From contig NZ_VKNW01000010.1 in NCBI RefSeq assembly GCF_007474535.1, forward strand, positions 1 to 64,000: a DNA stretch of 64,000 bases. Reading direction: 5' to 3'. This DNA is from Chryseobacterium echinoideorum (GTDB lineage: Bacteria; Bacteroidota; Bacteroidia; Flavobacteriales; Weeksellaceae). The translations under genes were made by a program, and so were the position numbers. Position 1 is the stretch's first letter. Each line of letters begins with the position of its first letter. Shown one piece after another: positions 16,686 through 26,600 of the stretch. A model generated the notes under the pieces. The model saw only the letters and a list, made by a program, of their open reading frames with translations, was not told the DNA's origin and searched no databases.

Positions 16686-17672
16686 TTAAATCAGTTTTCT
16701 TATCAGTTTTTTCTGCCCCGCAAAAAACAGAAGATAGAAAACTTTTTTTTTCAGTGGCAAAGATAAAATATAATTCTTACCGAAACGACTGTAAGTCAAT
16801 ATATATTTCAATTTAATGCCTTTTTTTTGTATGAAATCAGTCAATTCCTGAGACATTTTGTAAAATAAATCATCATTTTTCACAAAAGCAAGGTATGCAA
16901 GGTAAGTATAAATTCCTTCCAGAATCTGAAACCCCTTCAGCTCTTTTTGCTTATCAGAATATTTTGACTGGAGAAAAGCCACCTCTACATCTTCTACTGC
17001 CTTCAGAATATCCAACCCGCTTTCGTTATGGGTTTTTGTAATAGAATTACTTCTTTCAAGATACTGATAATGAAATTTTTGAGTCTGAGCTAAAGTTTCA
17101 CACTCCAATAAAAGCTGCGGAATGAGCTGAATATCTTCAAAATGAACTCCTTTTTTGAATCTTTTATGCTTAAATAATTCTTTTCTGAACAATTTATTAC
17201 AGGCAAAATAGCTTAAGTCTGAAAACACTGAAAAATTAGATTCTAATTTGATTTTTTCGGGCATATTAGGAATCTGTGTGAGTTTCTGGGTAACATTTCC
17301 ATGCTCATCAACTTTCTGAATGTTGCAGATGACCATTTCCGCATCATATTTCTCAGCCAGACTTAGCATTTCTTCAAACATGGTTTCAGAGACAAAGTCA
17401 TCACTGTCTACAAATCCTAAATAATCTCCCGTTGCTTTATCAATTCCAAAATTTCTTGCATCACTCAAACCTCCGTTATTTTTAGTAAAAGGTTTAATTT
17501 TATCAGGATATGTTGAATAATATTGCTGAATGATGTTTTCCGAAGCATCTGTACTTCCATCATTCACTACGATAATTTCGATATTCTGCAATGCCTGATT
17601 GACTAAAGAATCAAGACATTTAGCCAAATAATTTTCAACATTATAAACCGGAACTATTATCGAAACCTTCAT
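16686..17672 (-). CDS. Glycosyltransferase family 2
   Basis: This 328-residue GT-A enzyme has the standard start VSIIVPVYNVENYLAKCLDS (3-22), IIVVNDGSTD, NGGLSDARNFG and the metal-binding GFVDSDDFV. The C-terminal third is basic and ends in a hydrophobic KVFYLLFFAG segment that may lie on the membrane. It would add a sugar to a lipid-linked glycan in the cytoplasm. Its start overlaps the SGNH hydrolase stop by 4 bases, so both belong to one operon. Confidence 0.92.
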   Translation of the reverse strand: MKVSIIVPVYNVENYLAKCLDSLVNQALQNIEIIVVNDGSTDASENIIQQYYSTYPDKIKPFTKNNGGLSDARNFGIDKATGDYLGFVDSDDFVSETMFEEMLSLAEKYDAEMVICNIQKVDEHGNVTQKLTQIPNMPEKIKLESNFSVFSDLSYFACNKLFRKELFKHKRFKKGVHFEDIQLIPQLLLECETLAQTQKFHYQYLERSNSITKTHNESGLDILKAVEDVEVAFLQSKYSDKQKELKGFQILEGIYTYLAYLAFVKNDDLFYKMSQELTDFIQKKGIKLKYILTYSRFGKNYILSLPLKKKVFYLLFFAGQKKLIRKLI

Positions 17673-18445
17673 TCTTTGCTTTGCAGATTAAGGATACCAT
17701 TGACCAAAAATTCGCTGAACTTCTGATATCCTGACTTATTTAAATGAAGTGGATCAGCAAATAAATTTCTATCTTTATCAAAATCAGCAGTTACCTCATC
17801 AAAATTTAAGATAATTACCTTTTTCTCCAACCCCGTGTTTTTTAGATTTTCACTCAAAGCCTTTCTATAATCCTGTATTTTAAATGGAATGCCTTTGTTT
17901 AGTATGAGTTCACCACCCCTGTTACTTATTTCACTTATGATATTCTTATTTTTAAAGTCTTCTTCTATTCCAAACTCCGGAAGAGTGACTACAACTGGCT
18001 GTATATTATAATGAAGCATCGCTTTAATCATCATCATCATATGATGAGCATAAAAATCTGGTCCTACATGAGTGGCTGCATCATTAACGCCGGCAACTAT
18101 AATGCAGTAATCAGGTTTTTTTTCAATAACTTCTTTAGAAGAAAATTTCTCATCCTTATTTTTAAAAAGATTTTCAAAGATTGTTCTGGTTGTTGCTCCG
18201 GGATTTCCGTACGAATAGATTTTCGCCTGAACTCCCCGATCGGAGATTTTCTTTGTTATGAGAGAATCAAGTTTTTGCCTTACCAACCAGCTATCGCCAA
18301 TGATACCAATCTGCAATCCTTTTTCCGGTTTTGTAGCGGACAAAAAATATTTTTTTTCTTTTGCATAAGCATATTTATTCCAAAAATAACCGAAACAAGA
18401 TATTCCAATTAAAAGGACAATACTTAAAATAATCTTTTTTTTCAT
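17669..18445 (-). CDS. SGNH/GDSL-type hydrolase, membrane-anchored
   Basis: This 258-residue protein has an N-terminal membrane anchor or signal (about 4-22) and then the SGNH blocks: IGDSWLVR (block I Ser), GNPGATT (block II Gly), VAGVNDAATH (block III Asn) and DPLHLNKSGY (block V Asp and His). It probably acts as a periplasmic esterase or acetyl-transfer enzyme on a surface glycan, as its partner gene is a GT2 with a 4-base overlap. The substrate is unknown. Confidence 0.85.
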   Translation of the reverse strand: MKKKIILSIVLLIGISCFGYFWNKYAYAKEKKYFLSATKPEKGLQIGIIGDSWLVRQKLDSLITKKISDRGVQAKIYSYGNPGATTRTIFENLFKNKDEKFSSKEVIEKKPDYCIIVAGVNDAATHVGPDFYAHHMMMMIKAMLHYNIQPVVVTLPEFGIEEDFKNKNIISEISNRGGELILNKGIPFKIQDYRKALSENLKNTGLEKKVIILNFDEVTADFDKDRNLFADPLHLNKSGYQKFSEFLVNGILNLQSKE

Positions 18446-18459
18446 CTGTATTATATTAA

Positions 18460-19524
18460 TTAAGTTAGTCTTGGACTCAGCCAGCCTTTTTTGGCATCAT
18501 CAAAATCTTTTCTGGAACAAGGAATGCAGTTCTCAATGTCATCATCATCACCAAAATACCAGAGATTGCTGAATGTATCACGTTTAAAAGCATATTGCCT
18601 GTCCTCAATCAACACATAAAATATTTCGTATTTTCTTTCTTTCGGATGCGAATGCTGTATATTGATTCCTTCAATAAGATACCAGATCATTTGCGCCAAA
18701 AGCTGATGATTGAGCTGATTTTCAGAATAAATATTATAATTAAAAATACCGACAGATTTCAAATTTTCACTTAACCCGATTTCTTTCATGTAAGCACAAA
18801 TTTCTCTTCGGTTGAGACCATTCACTTGTGGATTTATCGAAAATGCATCGCTGAAACTTTCCACTGCATCACAGTTAACGGTTACCAAATCTGCTTTTCT
18901 GAAAAAAGGTTCGGTCTTTTCGGTAGAGTTCATCATTTCTGCTAAACGGACAATATCAAATTCCACTTCTTTGATCAGCTTTACAGAATCGGTCTCGTTC
19001 AAATGTTTTTGATATCCTAAATGATGATAATTTTTGATCTGAAGGTTTTTTGAACCTAAAATTTTACTTAAAAAAGTATTTTCATTAATATTTTCACCCT
19101 GTTTTAAAGAAATAACATTGCTGATCTGGGTATAACTAATATTTTTCTGATGGAAATGAAGTGCTGAAAACATAGAAAATGCAAAGTCATTAGATCCACC
19201 AATAATTACGGGAATTGCTCTTTTATAATGACATACAGACAAAACTTCCTGCAAAATATAATGAGAGTCTTCCACCGACTTTCCGGAAACCAGGTCTCCC
19301 AAATCAACTACCGGAATTTCAAAATCCAGCTGAGAAAGCTTATAAAACTCTTTTCTGACGGATGTAAAATCCTGAACTTCTGCATCACCATTGGCTCCTC
19401 TGTAATCGGAAACAAAAAGCAGAACAATGCTGTCTTCTTTGATTTCTTTGGTTATTTTATAACCTATTTGCCAATTTTCTGTCCTGAAATTCCGCGGTGG
19501 AATGATGAAATCTTCAAAATTCAT
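18460..19524 (-). CDS. Arginase/formimidoylglutamase-family protein with degenerate metal site
   Basis: This 354-residue protein has the ureohydrolase layout: DYRGANGDAEV (40-50), IPVIIGGSNDFAF (104-116) where GGDHS is usual, VTVNCDAVESFSDAF (214-228) where SFDIDAxDP is usual, and PRLT at the end. The conserved His of the first metal motif and the DAHxD motif are not seen, so manganese binding and hydrolase activity are doubtful. Related genes in flavobacteria are usually named formimidoylglutamase and often lie beside topA, as here. Role unknown. A minus-strand TANNTTTG box at 19555-19548 precedes it by 23 bases. Confidence 0.75.
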   Translation of the reverse strand: MNFEDFIIPPRNFRTENWQIGYKITKEIKEDSIVLLFVSDYRGANGDAEVQDFTSVRKEFYKLSQLDFEIPVVDLGDLVSGKSVEDSHYILQEVLSVCHYKRAIPVIIGGSNDFAFSMFSALHFHQKNISYTQISNVISLKQGENINENTFLSKILGSKNLQIKNYHHLGYQKHLNETDSVKLIKEVEFDIVRLAEMMNSTEKTEPFFRKADLVTVNCDAVESFSDAFSINPQVNGLNRREICAYMKEIGLSENLKSVGIFNYNIYSENQLNHQLLAQMIWYLIEGINIQHSHPKERKYEIFYVLIEDRQYAFKRDTFSNLWYFGDDDDIENCIPCSRKDFDDAKKGWLSPRLT

Positions 19525-19547
19525 GTCTATAAGTGCTTATTGATCGT

Positions 19548-19555
19548 CAAAAATA
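19548..19555 (-). promoter_or_regulatory. -7 promoter box before the arginase-family gene
   Basis: Minus-strand TATTTTTG fits TANNTTTG and ends 23 bases before the start codon. It would serve the arginase-like, SGNH and GT2 genes. There is no clear -33 box. Confidence 0.4.
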
Positions 19556-19585
19556 TTAAAATTAAATGAGTATATAATTAAAAAA

Positions 19586-19603
19586 CACAGATCAAGATCT
19601 GTG
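19586..19603 (-). terminator. Terminator of topA
   Basis: Inverted repeat CACAGATC / GATCTGTG, followed on the minus strand by a run of six T. It lies about 75 bases past the topA stop and separates it from the next operon. Confidence 0.8.
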
Positions 19604-19675
19604 CTTTGTTATGTTTAATCTTACCAAGTTATCCATTTCTATATAAAAAACCTTGACAAGATATGTTTCAGTTTA

Positions 19676-22246
19676 CTATTTCTTCGCTGAAGGTTTCTTG
19701 GCAGCAGGCTTTTTCGCTGTTGCTGTTTTTTTAGCCGGAGCTTTTTTGGCAGCTGTTTTTTTCTTTTCAGCAAATGCTTTGGGGTCTTGTGCAGTAATCC
19801 ATTTTTTAACTTCTTCTAAAGAAACTTCTTTCAGCTCATCGCTTTCATACTTTGTATCATCAGCTTTTTTCGGAATTTTGAACATCGCTTTTCCGAATTT
19901 GATGAAAGGTCCCCATCTTCCGTTTTCAAGGGAAATTTTTTCACTTTCCCATTGCTGTATGTAACGGTTAGCTTCTTTTTCAAGTTTAGCATCAATCAAT
20001 TCGTTAATATCACTTTGCGAAAGATTCTCAAAATCATAACGCTTCGGAACATTCACAAAAATATCTTTATACTTAATAAACGGACCAAATCTTCCACTTC
20101 CTTTAGTTACCGGTTCGCCTTTGTAAGTTGCAATCGGAGCATCAGCTTTTTTCTTTTCGGCAATAATTTCTTCTGCCCGATTTTGATCCACAGAAAGGGG
20201 ATCTTCACCTTTAGGAATACTGATATACGTTTCGCCCCATTTCACATAAGGTCCGAATCTTCCTACCCCCACCGACACAGGATTTCCGTCAACTTCTTTC
20301 AGATCGAAAGGAAGTTTAAAAAGTTCCAAAGCTTCTTCCAAAGTAATGGTTGCAATATTTTGTCCTACCATCAGTGATGCAAAAGTTGGTTTTTCTTCAT
20401 CATCCGTTTCACCAATCTGAATCATTGGTCCGAATCTTCCAATTCGTGCATTGACGTTTTTCCCGGTTTTAGGATCAACTCCCAAAAGCCTCTCTCCGGT
20501 TGCACGGTCAGCATTTTCTTCTACATCTTCAATTTTAGGATGGAACTGAGTGTAGAAATCGGTCATCATTTCTTTCCATTTTTGTCCACCATTGGCAATT
20601 TCATCAAAACTTTCTTCTACTCTTGCGGTAAATCCGTAATCAAGAATTTCCGTAAAGTTATCGGTAAGAAAATCATTCACCACTTCACCAATATCTGTAG
20701 GAACAAATTTATTTTTGTCGCCCCCGAATTTTTCGTCAAGGACTTCTTTTTTGATTGTATCGTTGGCTAAAGAAATCTTTACGACCTCTCTTATCTGTGG
20801 TTCAATCTCTCTTTTATCCACATATTCTCTGTTCTGAATGGTCTGAATGGTAGGTGCATATGTAGAAGGACGCCCAATTCCTAATTCTTCCAGTTTTCTT
20901 ACCAATCCTGCTTCGGTGTATCTGGCACTTGGTCTGGTAAACTTTTCTGTAGCGGTGATTTTTTTATAGTTTAAAACTTCACCAACCGTCACTTTTGGCA
21001 ACAGTTTTTCGTTGTTTTCTTCATCATCTTCTTCTGTCTTTACGATTCCGTAAGCTTTGAGAAAACCATCGAAAATAATCACTTCACCCTGAGCTTCAAA
21101 ATGCTGCGGAAGTTTTGCATTTCCGATTTCTATTACTGTTTTCTCTATTTTAGCATTTGCCATCTGAGAAGCCAGCGTTCTTCTGTAAATCAGCTGATAT
21201 AATTTGCTCAACTGGGCATCACCAATCGTTTTTACCGAAAAATCTGTAGGTCGTATTGCTTCGTGAGCTTCCTGTGCAGACGAAGATTTTGTGGTATAAT
21301 TTCTAGGAGAAGAATATTCTGATCCGTATTCTGAAATAATCTGATTTTTAGCACCTTCAATTGCCTCTTGGGAGAGGTTTACCGAGTCGGTTCTCATGTA
21401 AGTAATGTGACCTTCCTCATACAGACGTTGGGCAAGACGCATTGTATTGGTTACGTTATAGCCCAATCTTGAAGACGCTTCCTGTTGTAAAGTAGAAGTT
21501 GTAAAAGGAGCAGATGCAGAACGGCTTCCTGGTTTGGTTTCAACATTGAGTACTTTAAACTCTGTATTTTTGGCTAATTCTAAGAAGTTTTCAGCTTCTG
21601 ATTCTTTATCAAAATCCTTTTTAAGTTTTGCTGATATTTCCTGACTTGCTTTATTTAAAAAAACAGCATCAAGCTTGAAACTTGCTTTCGGTACAAAACT
21701 GCGAATTTCTTTTTCTCTTTCAACGACTAAACGCACTGCAACCGACTGTACTCTTCCCGCAGAAAGTCCCGGTTTTACTTTTTTCCAGAGAACAGGAGAC
21801 ATTTCAAAACCAACAATCCTGTCGAGAACCCTTCTTGCCTGTTGTGCATTAACTAAGTTCTGATCTATATCTCTAGGATTTTCAATAGCTTTCAGAATCG
21901 CATTTTTAGTAATCTCGTGGAAAACAATCCGTTTTCTATTTTCCGGCTTCAGTTTTAATTCCTCTGCCAAATGCCACGCAATAGCTTCTCCTTCACGGTC
22001 TTCATCGGAAGCCAGCCAAACCACATCAGCTTTCTTCACCGCTGCTTTCAATTCTGTAACCAATTTCTTTTTGTCGGCTGAAACTTCGTAATCGGGACTA
22101 AATGTTGACAAATCAATCCCCATTCCTTTTTTAGGAAGATCACGGATGTGACCGAAACTGGATTTTACTTCAAAATCCTTTCCTAAATATTTCTGAATAG
22201 TTTTTGCTTTTGCCGGAGACTCAACGATTACTAAATTTTTCGACAT
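19676..22246 (-). CDS. topA: DNA topoisomerase I
   Basis: This 856-residue type IA topoisomerase relaxes negative supercoils. The Toprim domain opens the protein (LVIVESPAKAKTIQKYLG, residues 5-22; DEDREGEAIAWHL with the acidic triad). The catalytic Tyr283 lies in ITYMRTDSVNLS. The C-terminus has four GRFGP-type repeats (for example GRFGPMIQIG, GRFGPYVKWG, GRFGPFIKYK, GRWGPFIKFG) in place of Cys4 zinc fingers. A Lys/Ala-rich, histone-H1-like tail of about 30 residues ends it (AAKKAPAKKTATAKKPAAKK). Such tails bind DNA non-specifically. It is flanked by its own promoter box and terminator. Confidence 0.96.
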   Translation of the reverse strand: MSKNLVIVESPAKAKTIQKYLGKDFEVKSSFGHIRDLPKKGMGIDLSTFSPDYEVSADKKKLVTELKAAVKKADVVWLASDEDREGEAIAWHLAEELKLKPENRKRIVFHEITKNAILKAIENPRDIDQNLVNAQQARRVLDRIVGFEMSPVLWKKVKPGLSAGRVQSVAVRLVVEREKEIRSFVPKASFKLDAVFLNKASQEISAKLKKDFDKESEAENFLELAKNTEFKVLNVETKPGSRSASAPFTTSTLQQEASSRLGYNVTNTMRLAQRLYEEGHITYMRTDSVNLSQEAIEGAKNQIISEYGSEYSSPRNYTTKSSSAQEAHEAIRPTDFSVKTIGDAQLSKLYQLIYRRTLASQMANAKIEKTVIEIGNAKLPQHFEAQGEVIIFDGFLKAYGIVKTEEDDEENNEKLLPKVTVGEVLNYKKITATEKFTRPSARYTEAGLVRKLEELGIGRPSTYAPTIQTIQNREYVDKREIEPQIREVVKISLANDTIKKEVLDEKFGGDKNKFVPTDIGEVVNDFLTDNFTEILDYGFTARVEESFDEIANGGQKWKEMMTDFYTQFHPKIEDVEENADRATGERLLGVDPKTGKNVNARIGRFGPMIQIGETDDEEKPTFASLMVGQNIATITLEEALELFKLPFDLKEVDGNPVSVGVGRFGPYVKWGETYISIPKGEDPLSVDQNRAEEIIAEKKKADAPIATYKGEPVTKGSGRFGPFIKYKDIFVNVPKRYDFENLSQSDINELIDAKLEKEANRYIQQWESEKISLENGRWGPFIKFGKAMFKIPKKADDTKYESDELKEVSLEEVKKWITAQDPKAFAEKKKTAAKKAPAKKTATAKKPAAKKPSAKK

Positions 22247-22260
22247 ACTGAAAATTTTTG

Positions 22261-22268
22261 CAAAAGTA
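22261..22268 (-). promoter_or_regulatory. -7 promoter box for topA
   Basis: Minus-strand TACTTTTG fits TANNTTTG and ends 14 bases before the topA start codon, giving a very short leader. The nearest TTTG upstream is 26 bases away, longer than usual. Confidence 0.45.
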
Positions 22269-22293
22269 AAGCTTTTTTATTAGATGGGTTTTG

Positions 22294-23439
22294 TCAAATC
22301 ATTTTATTTAACAATTCAAGGGGCGCAAAGAGTGTTCTGTAGAAGAATCCTTCAAAAGTAAACCCTCTTCCCGACATCTCCACCCGGTACATTAATGAGA
22401 AAAAAATAATGCAAAATGTTACCCAGAATTTTCTATTGGCGATCAGCTTTTCAGAAGTTGATGAATTTGCCGAATCTCTTAGTAATAAAGGCAAAAGCAC
22501 GATGAGGAATATCATATGGATGTACATCCATCTCCCCCAATCAATGGCGAGATAGAATAGTGGCAATGAAAACAAAAAAGCTCCTGTCAATAAAATAGAC
22601 AGATACTTTTGGTGAGTTTGATTTTTTAAATAATATCCCATATGAAAAACACTGATCAGCAAACTCAGAAAATACAATCGGTATTCATCGAAATGCTCTT
22701 TGATGTATTGCCTTTCATTAATATCCCAAAAGAAAATTCCTTTGGTAAGAATCACGCCCCGGTGTTGGAGAATCTGTAAAGACTGCCCTTCATTGATTTC
22801 TTTTCCAAACACAACAATGAGTACTGCAGGAATAAAAACTGCTAAAATATATTTTATATATCTTTTCCACTCAGGCTTCTGAGTTTTCAGATACAATGCA
22901 ATCAAAAAATAAGGAACAAAAAAAAGTGTAATCTCATGGAAAAACATGGCAATAAAAAGACCCGCAACTACAGCATTTTCTTGTAATCGTGATAATGAAT
23001 TTTTGTTGAGATGATAAACAAAATAAGCAAAAAGAAAAAATACTATAAATTCTTTTTTTCCAACATAATCTACACAGTTGAAAATTCCTATAAAACCAAT
23101 CGAAGACAAAAGCAGAGAGAGATAAAGAAATGTTGTTTCTTTATACTGAATACTTTTAAAATAAAAATAAAAAAAAGAGGTAATAATAATGAGTTGAAAA
23201 CCGTAGACTAAATACTGCAGTTTCAAACCTGTGAGATCCTGAAGAAAAAAGAAAAAACTACCGGAAAGCCCCCTTCTTTTGAAACCGCCGTCCTGATAAT
23301 TGATAAGCCAGTCACCTAAAATATAGCCGTCTGAATTAATATTATGAATATACGTAAATACGATTGCAAACAAAGCTGTTGCAATAATGATAAGATAGAT
23401 TAAAATTTTAATATTTATGTAGGACAGAATATTCTTCAA
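22294..23439 (-). CDS. Polytopic membrane protein of unknown function
   Basis: This 381-residue protein has about nine to ten membrane segments. After the first one it carries DWLINYQDGGFKRRGLSGSF (residues about 43-62), a periplasmic-loop motif (N-Y-x-x-G-G-F-x-R-R-G-L-x-G) that I have seen in uncharacterised integral membrane proteins of polysaccharide loci. That hints at a glycan polymerase or GT-C-like role. It lies between topA and the large T9SS protein, near two more polytopic genes at 27.3-29.4 kb. The function is an inference only. Confidence 0.6.
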   Translation of the reverse strand: MKNILSYINIKILIYLIIIATALFAIVFTYIHNINSDGYILGDWLINYQDGGFKRRGLSGSFFFFLQDLTGLKLQYLVYGFQLIIITSFFYFYFKSIQYKETTFLYLSLLLSSIGFIGIFNCVDYVGKKEFIVFFLFAYFVYHLNKNSLSRLQENAVVAGLFIAMFFHEITLFFVPYFLIALYLKTQKPEWKRYIKYILAVFIPAVLIVVFGKEINEGQSLQILQHRGVILTKGIFFWDINERQYIKEHFDEYRLYFLSLLISVFHMGYYLKNQTHQKYLSILLTGAFLFSLPLFYLAIDWGRWMYIHMIFLIVLLPLLLRDSANSSTSEKLIANRKFWVTFCIIFFSLMYRVEMSGRGFTFEGFFYRTLFAPLELLNKMI

Positions 23440-23624
23440 GCCTTGTGTTTTTTTAAGTTTGTCTCAAAAAAGAAATAGCTCTCAAATCCGGACAATCTCA
23501 TATTAAGTTTCCAAAATTATGAAATTTGCCGTACTTGAAAGCTATTTTATAGAGAATGTAGCTACATTTAGCTCAATTACTATTTTTTAACAAAAAACAA
23601 TGGCTACCCAAGAGGAAATAAATG

Positions 23625-26600
23625 CTACCTTTTAATTATTTTTACAATACTTTCAGAATTGTTGATTCTTACCAGATAGGCTCCTTGCACAAGTGAAGAA
23701 ACATCTGTTTTTTTGCTTTCAAATTTCCCTGATTTTATCAGTTGTCCTGAAGCATTGTAAATCTGATAGTAATAATCTTTATCTTCAGTTGCTTTCACAT
23801 ATAGAACATCTTTCACAGGATTAGGAAACAAAACAATCTGATTTTCTCTTACTTTGGTTTCAATTTCTTTTTCAGTAAAAACATTTGGAGCTTTTACAGA
23901 AGAAATTCCCGGAGAGACAGGTATTGCAGGAACAGGACCTTCCTCAAAACCATCCTGATTGGTTTTTACTTTTACACAACGGCAACTCATTCCGAAATAA
24001 GGATCATTGTTATCGTGAAATGCTATAAACTGATTAGCCGTAGAAGCTGCATTAAAAAGAATATTTACCGGTCTACCAATATAATTTGAATTTAAAACTG
24101 CAGTCCATACTCCCGGAAACTGATAATTATTGGAATTGAATGTTCCTGCTGCCGTTTGATTTGCGGTAACGCTTCTGAATCCGCGCGAACCTGAATTGGG
24201 GTAATTTCCTACAGAATATGTGGGATCATTAAACATATAACCAATTGTTGTGGTAGTGGTATTTCTTACTCTTACCCCTGCATAGTCAGTAATTACACTG
24301 TAACTTGTTGCCACTTTTTTATCTTTTTTATACCAAGGAGAAATTCCGTAATCTTTATTTGTAGTAATAGCCACACCAGTAAGATCAGGAATTCTCCAAC
24401 CTTCAGGACAAGGATCAAATGGCGATTTCTCTCCTCCTCTACCCCATCTGTCCGGAGCCAGATTAGGCTCATTTGCCAGCCAGTCTGTACCATTGGTGTA
24501 ATTGGGTGCAGCTGAATTATATGGTGCTAATGAGCTCGGAATCATATAAACTAAAGGATTTCTAACCGAGTATGTTAAAACTTTGGCTAATTTTTCGTTT
24601 ACTTTATCAGTTGCTAAAACATTAGCATTTGCAGAATTAGTATAGGTATTATAAGGTATGATATAATTTCCTGACAAATTGTTATATACTGCCGGAGTAA
24701 GCATAGTATATGCAACAGATCCCGATGAATTGACTGCTCCTAAAAAAATGTTGTAGGAAGCTCGTGTATCTGCATACTGAAAACCAGGAATCGGATCCTT
24801 TCTTCCCCACTGATACTGCAAACCTGTAGAAGCTCTTATTTTTGCATATTCTGCAGCAGTAGGCGTGAGAGGATTAGCAACAATCGGAAAAGCATCTGTA
24901 GCACCCAGATTACGATCCATAAACTCTGTTTTCAAAACATCTCCTTTCCCTACATAGTTGATGTAATTAGGAGCTGCAGGATTTGGTATTTCGGTAGTGT
25001 AATTATAAGTTCCGATAGCAGTATCGGTTACCCAGATATGCCAAGACCAGTAAACAGGATTGGTAATACTTCCATTATGGAGCGTAATAACGGCATTTCC
25101 ATTTTGGTTGGGGGCAATGTTGACAATAATCTTTGAATTTGATAATGCTGAAGCAGATCCCGGAGAAGGATTAATGATATTGATTGCAGTGATCAATGCT
25201 GTATTGGTAGACCATAGAACATTTACTTTTAAATCATTGAAACTTGATGGATTTAAAATATCTGGATTATTGAGCAATTGGCTTTGAGCAGAAAAAGCTT
25301 TCGTAACAGGAATTTCTATTACCGTAGTCCCGGTGCTTTTCACTACCTGATATGTATTAGGATTATTTAATCCCTCCGTAAAGCTATTGGAAGAGGAAAT
25401 AAATTCTGTCGGAAAATCATAATTATTTAGTATATAAAGCGGATCTTTTATGCAACGGCATGCATTTGCATCCGAAGTTTTAGCCACGGAAAGAGGTTTG
25501 TACCAATATCTTCCTTTGATATTGGGATTAGAAGAATTCGGAGTGTCCGGTTGATACTGATCCGGAACCATAAATAATATTCTTGCTCCGACAGCTGGAG
25601 TTGTATCATACAATCTTGTCATTGTTGCGGTCCATAATCCAACCTGATGCTGGTCAGTATATTGACCTCCTTGCGAATTGACAGCCAATTGTCCGGTTCC
25701 GGGGAAAACTCCCATATTATGTCCTCCGACATTTGATAAGTCAAATCCTAAATTAGGATATAATTTAAAGCCAGTCATAAAAGACGGAACATTATTGTCA
25801 TTAGGTTTGATAATATGATAGCCATTAGATTCAAAAGTATTCCTGCCCAGATTAGTTTTCACTCCAAACGGAGAAAAATCAATCCTTATATCGTCAATAT
25901 AGTTTGCAGAAGCCTGATGCGCTACCAACATTGAGGGAAGCCTCCAACCGTTAGGACAAGGATCAAAACCTGATTTATCTTTATAAGGAGCCGCCGCTGC
26001 ATCATTTGTATAATCAGTTCCAAGTCTTCCACGTGAATTATCTGACCAAAGATTGAGCTCTGTAAGGCGACTGTCTGCCAAACTTACTGATCTTCCAAAC
26101 CAATTGATCATCAAATTAGGATTATTGTTGTAAAAAGCAAGGCCTGAATTATCATCTTTATTAACATAAATAAGACTCAACGGATTTCGTACAGAAAGGC
26201 GTATATTATGGTCAAGGGTGGCATTAGATAACAGTACAAACCTCCTTAAATTATCAAAATTAGTTGCATTGGTAAAATTCTTTGCACCTCTGTGACGGAT
26301 TCTCCCTACAGAACCAGAAACTTCGTAAAAGTCGTTCCCTTTATAGACCAGTGGCGGGATAGGATCTTTCCTACCCCATTGATAAAGCAAACCTCCGTTT
26401 TTGATCCAGGCATCGGCGCTATTTGAATTGCTGAGAGCACCTAAATTACGATCCATCCATTTCCATTCTGTATCCGGGATTACTTCTACAGTTCCGTCAA
26501 TCTTTTGTCTTTTAACTTGACTAAAACTTTTATAAGAAGAGCCATTGGCAGGGTTATCTGTTACCCAAATATGCCACGACCAGAAAATCTCCCCATTTAC

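Noticed and set aside
18011..18412. 133-codon plus-strand ORF with His/Met-rich start
   Set aside because: Mirror of the SGNH hydrolase gene; its composition is the complement of that gene's codons, no family features.
23474..23546. Distant inverted repeat AATAGCT / AGCTATT in the gap after the T9SS gene
   Set aside because: Arms are 59 bases apart and only seven bases long; no T-run. Not enough to call an RNA structure or terminator.
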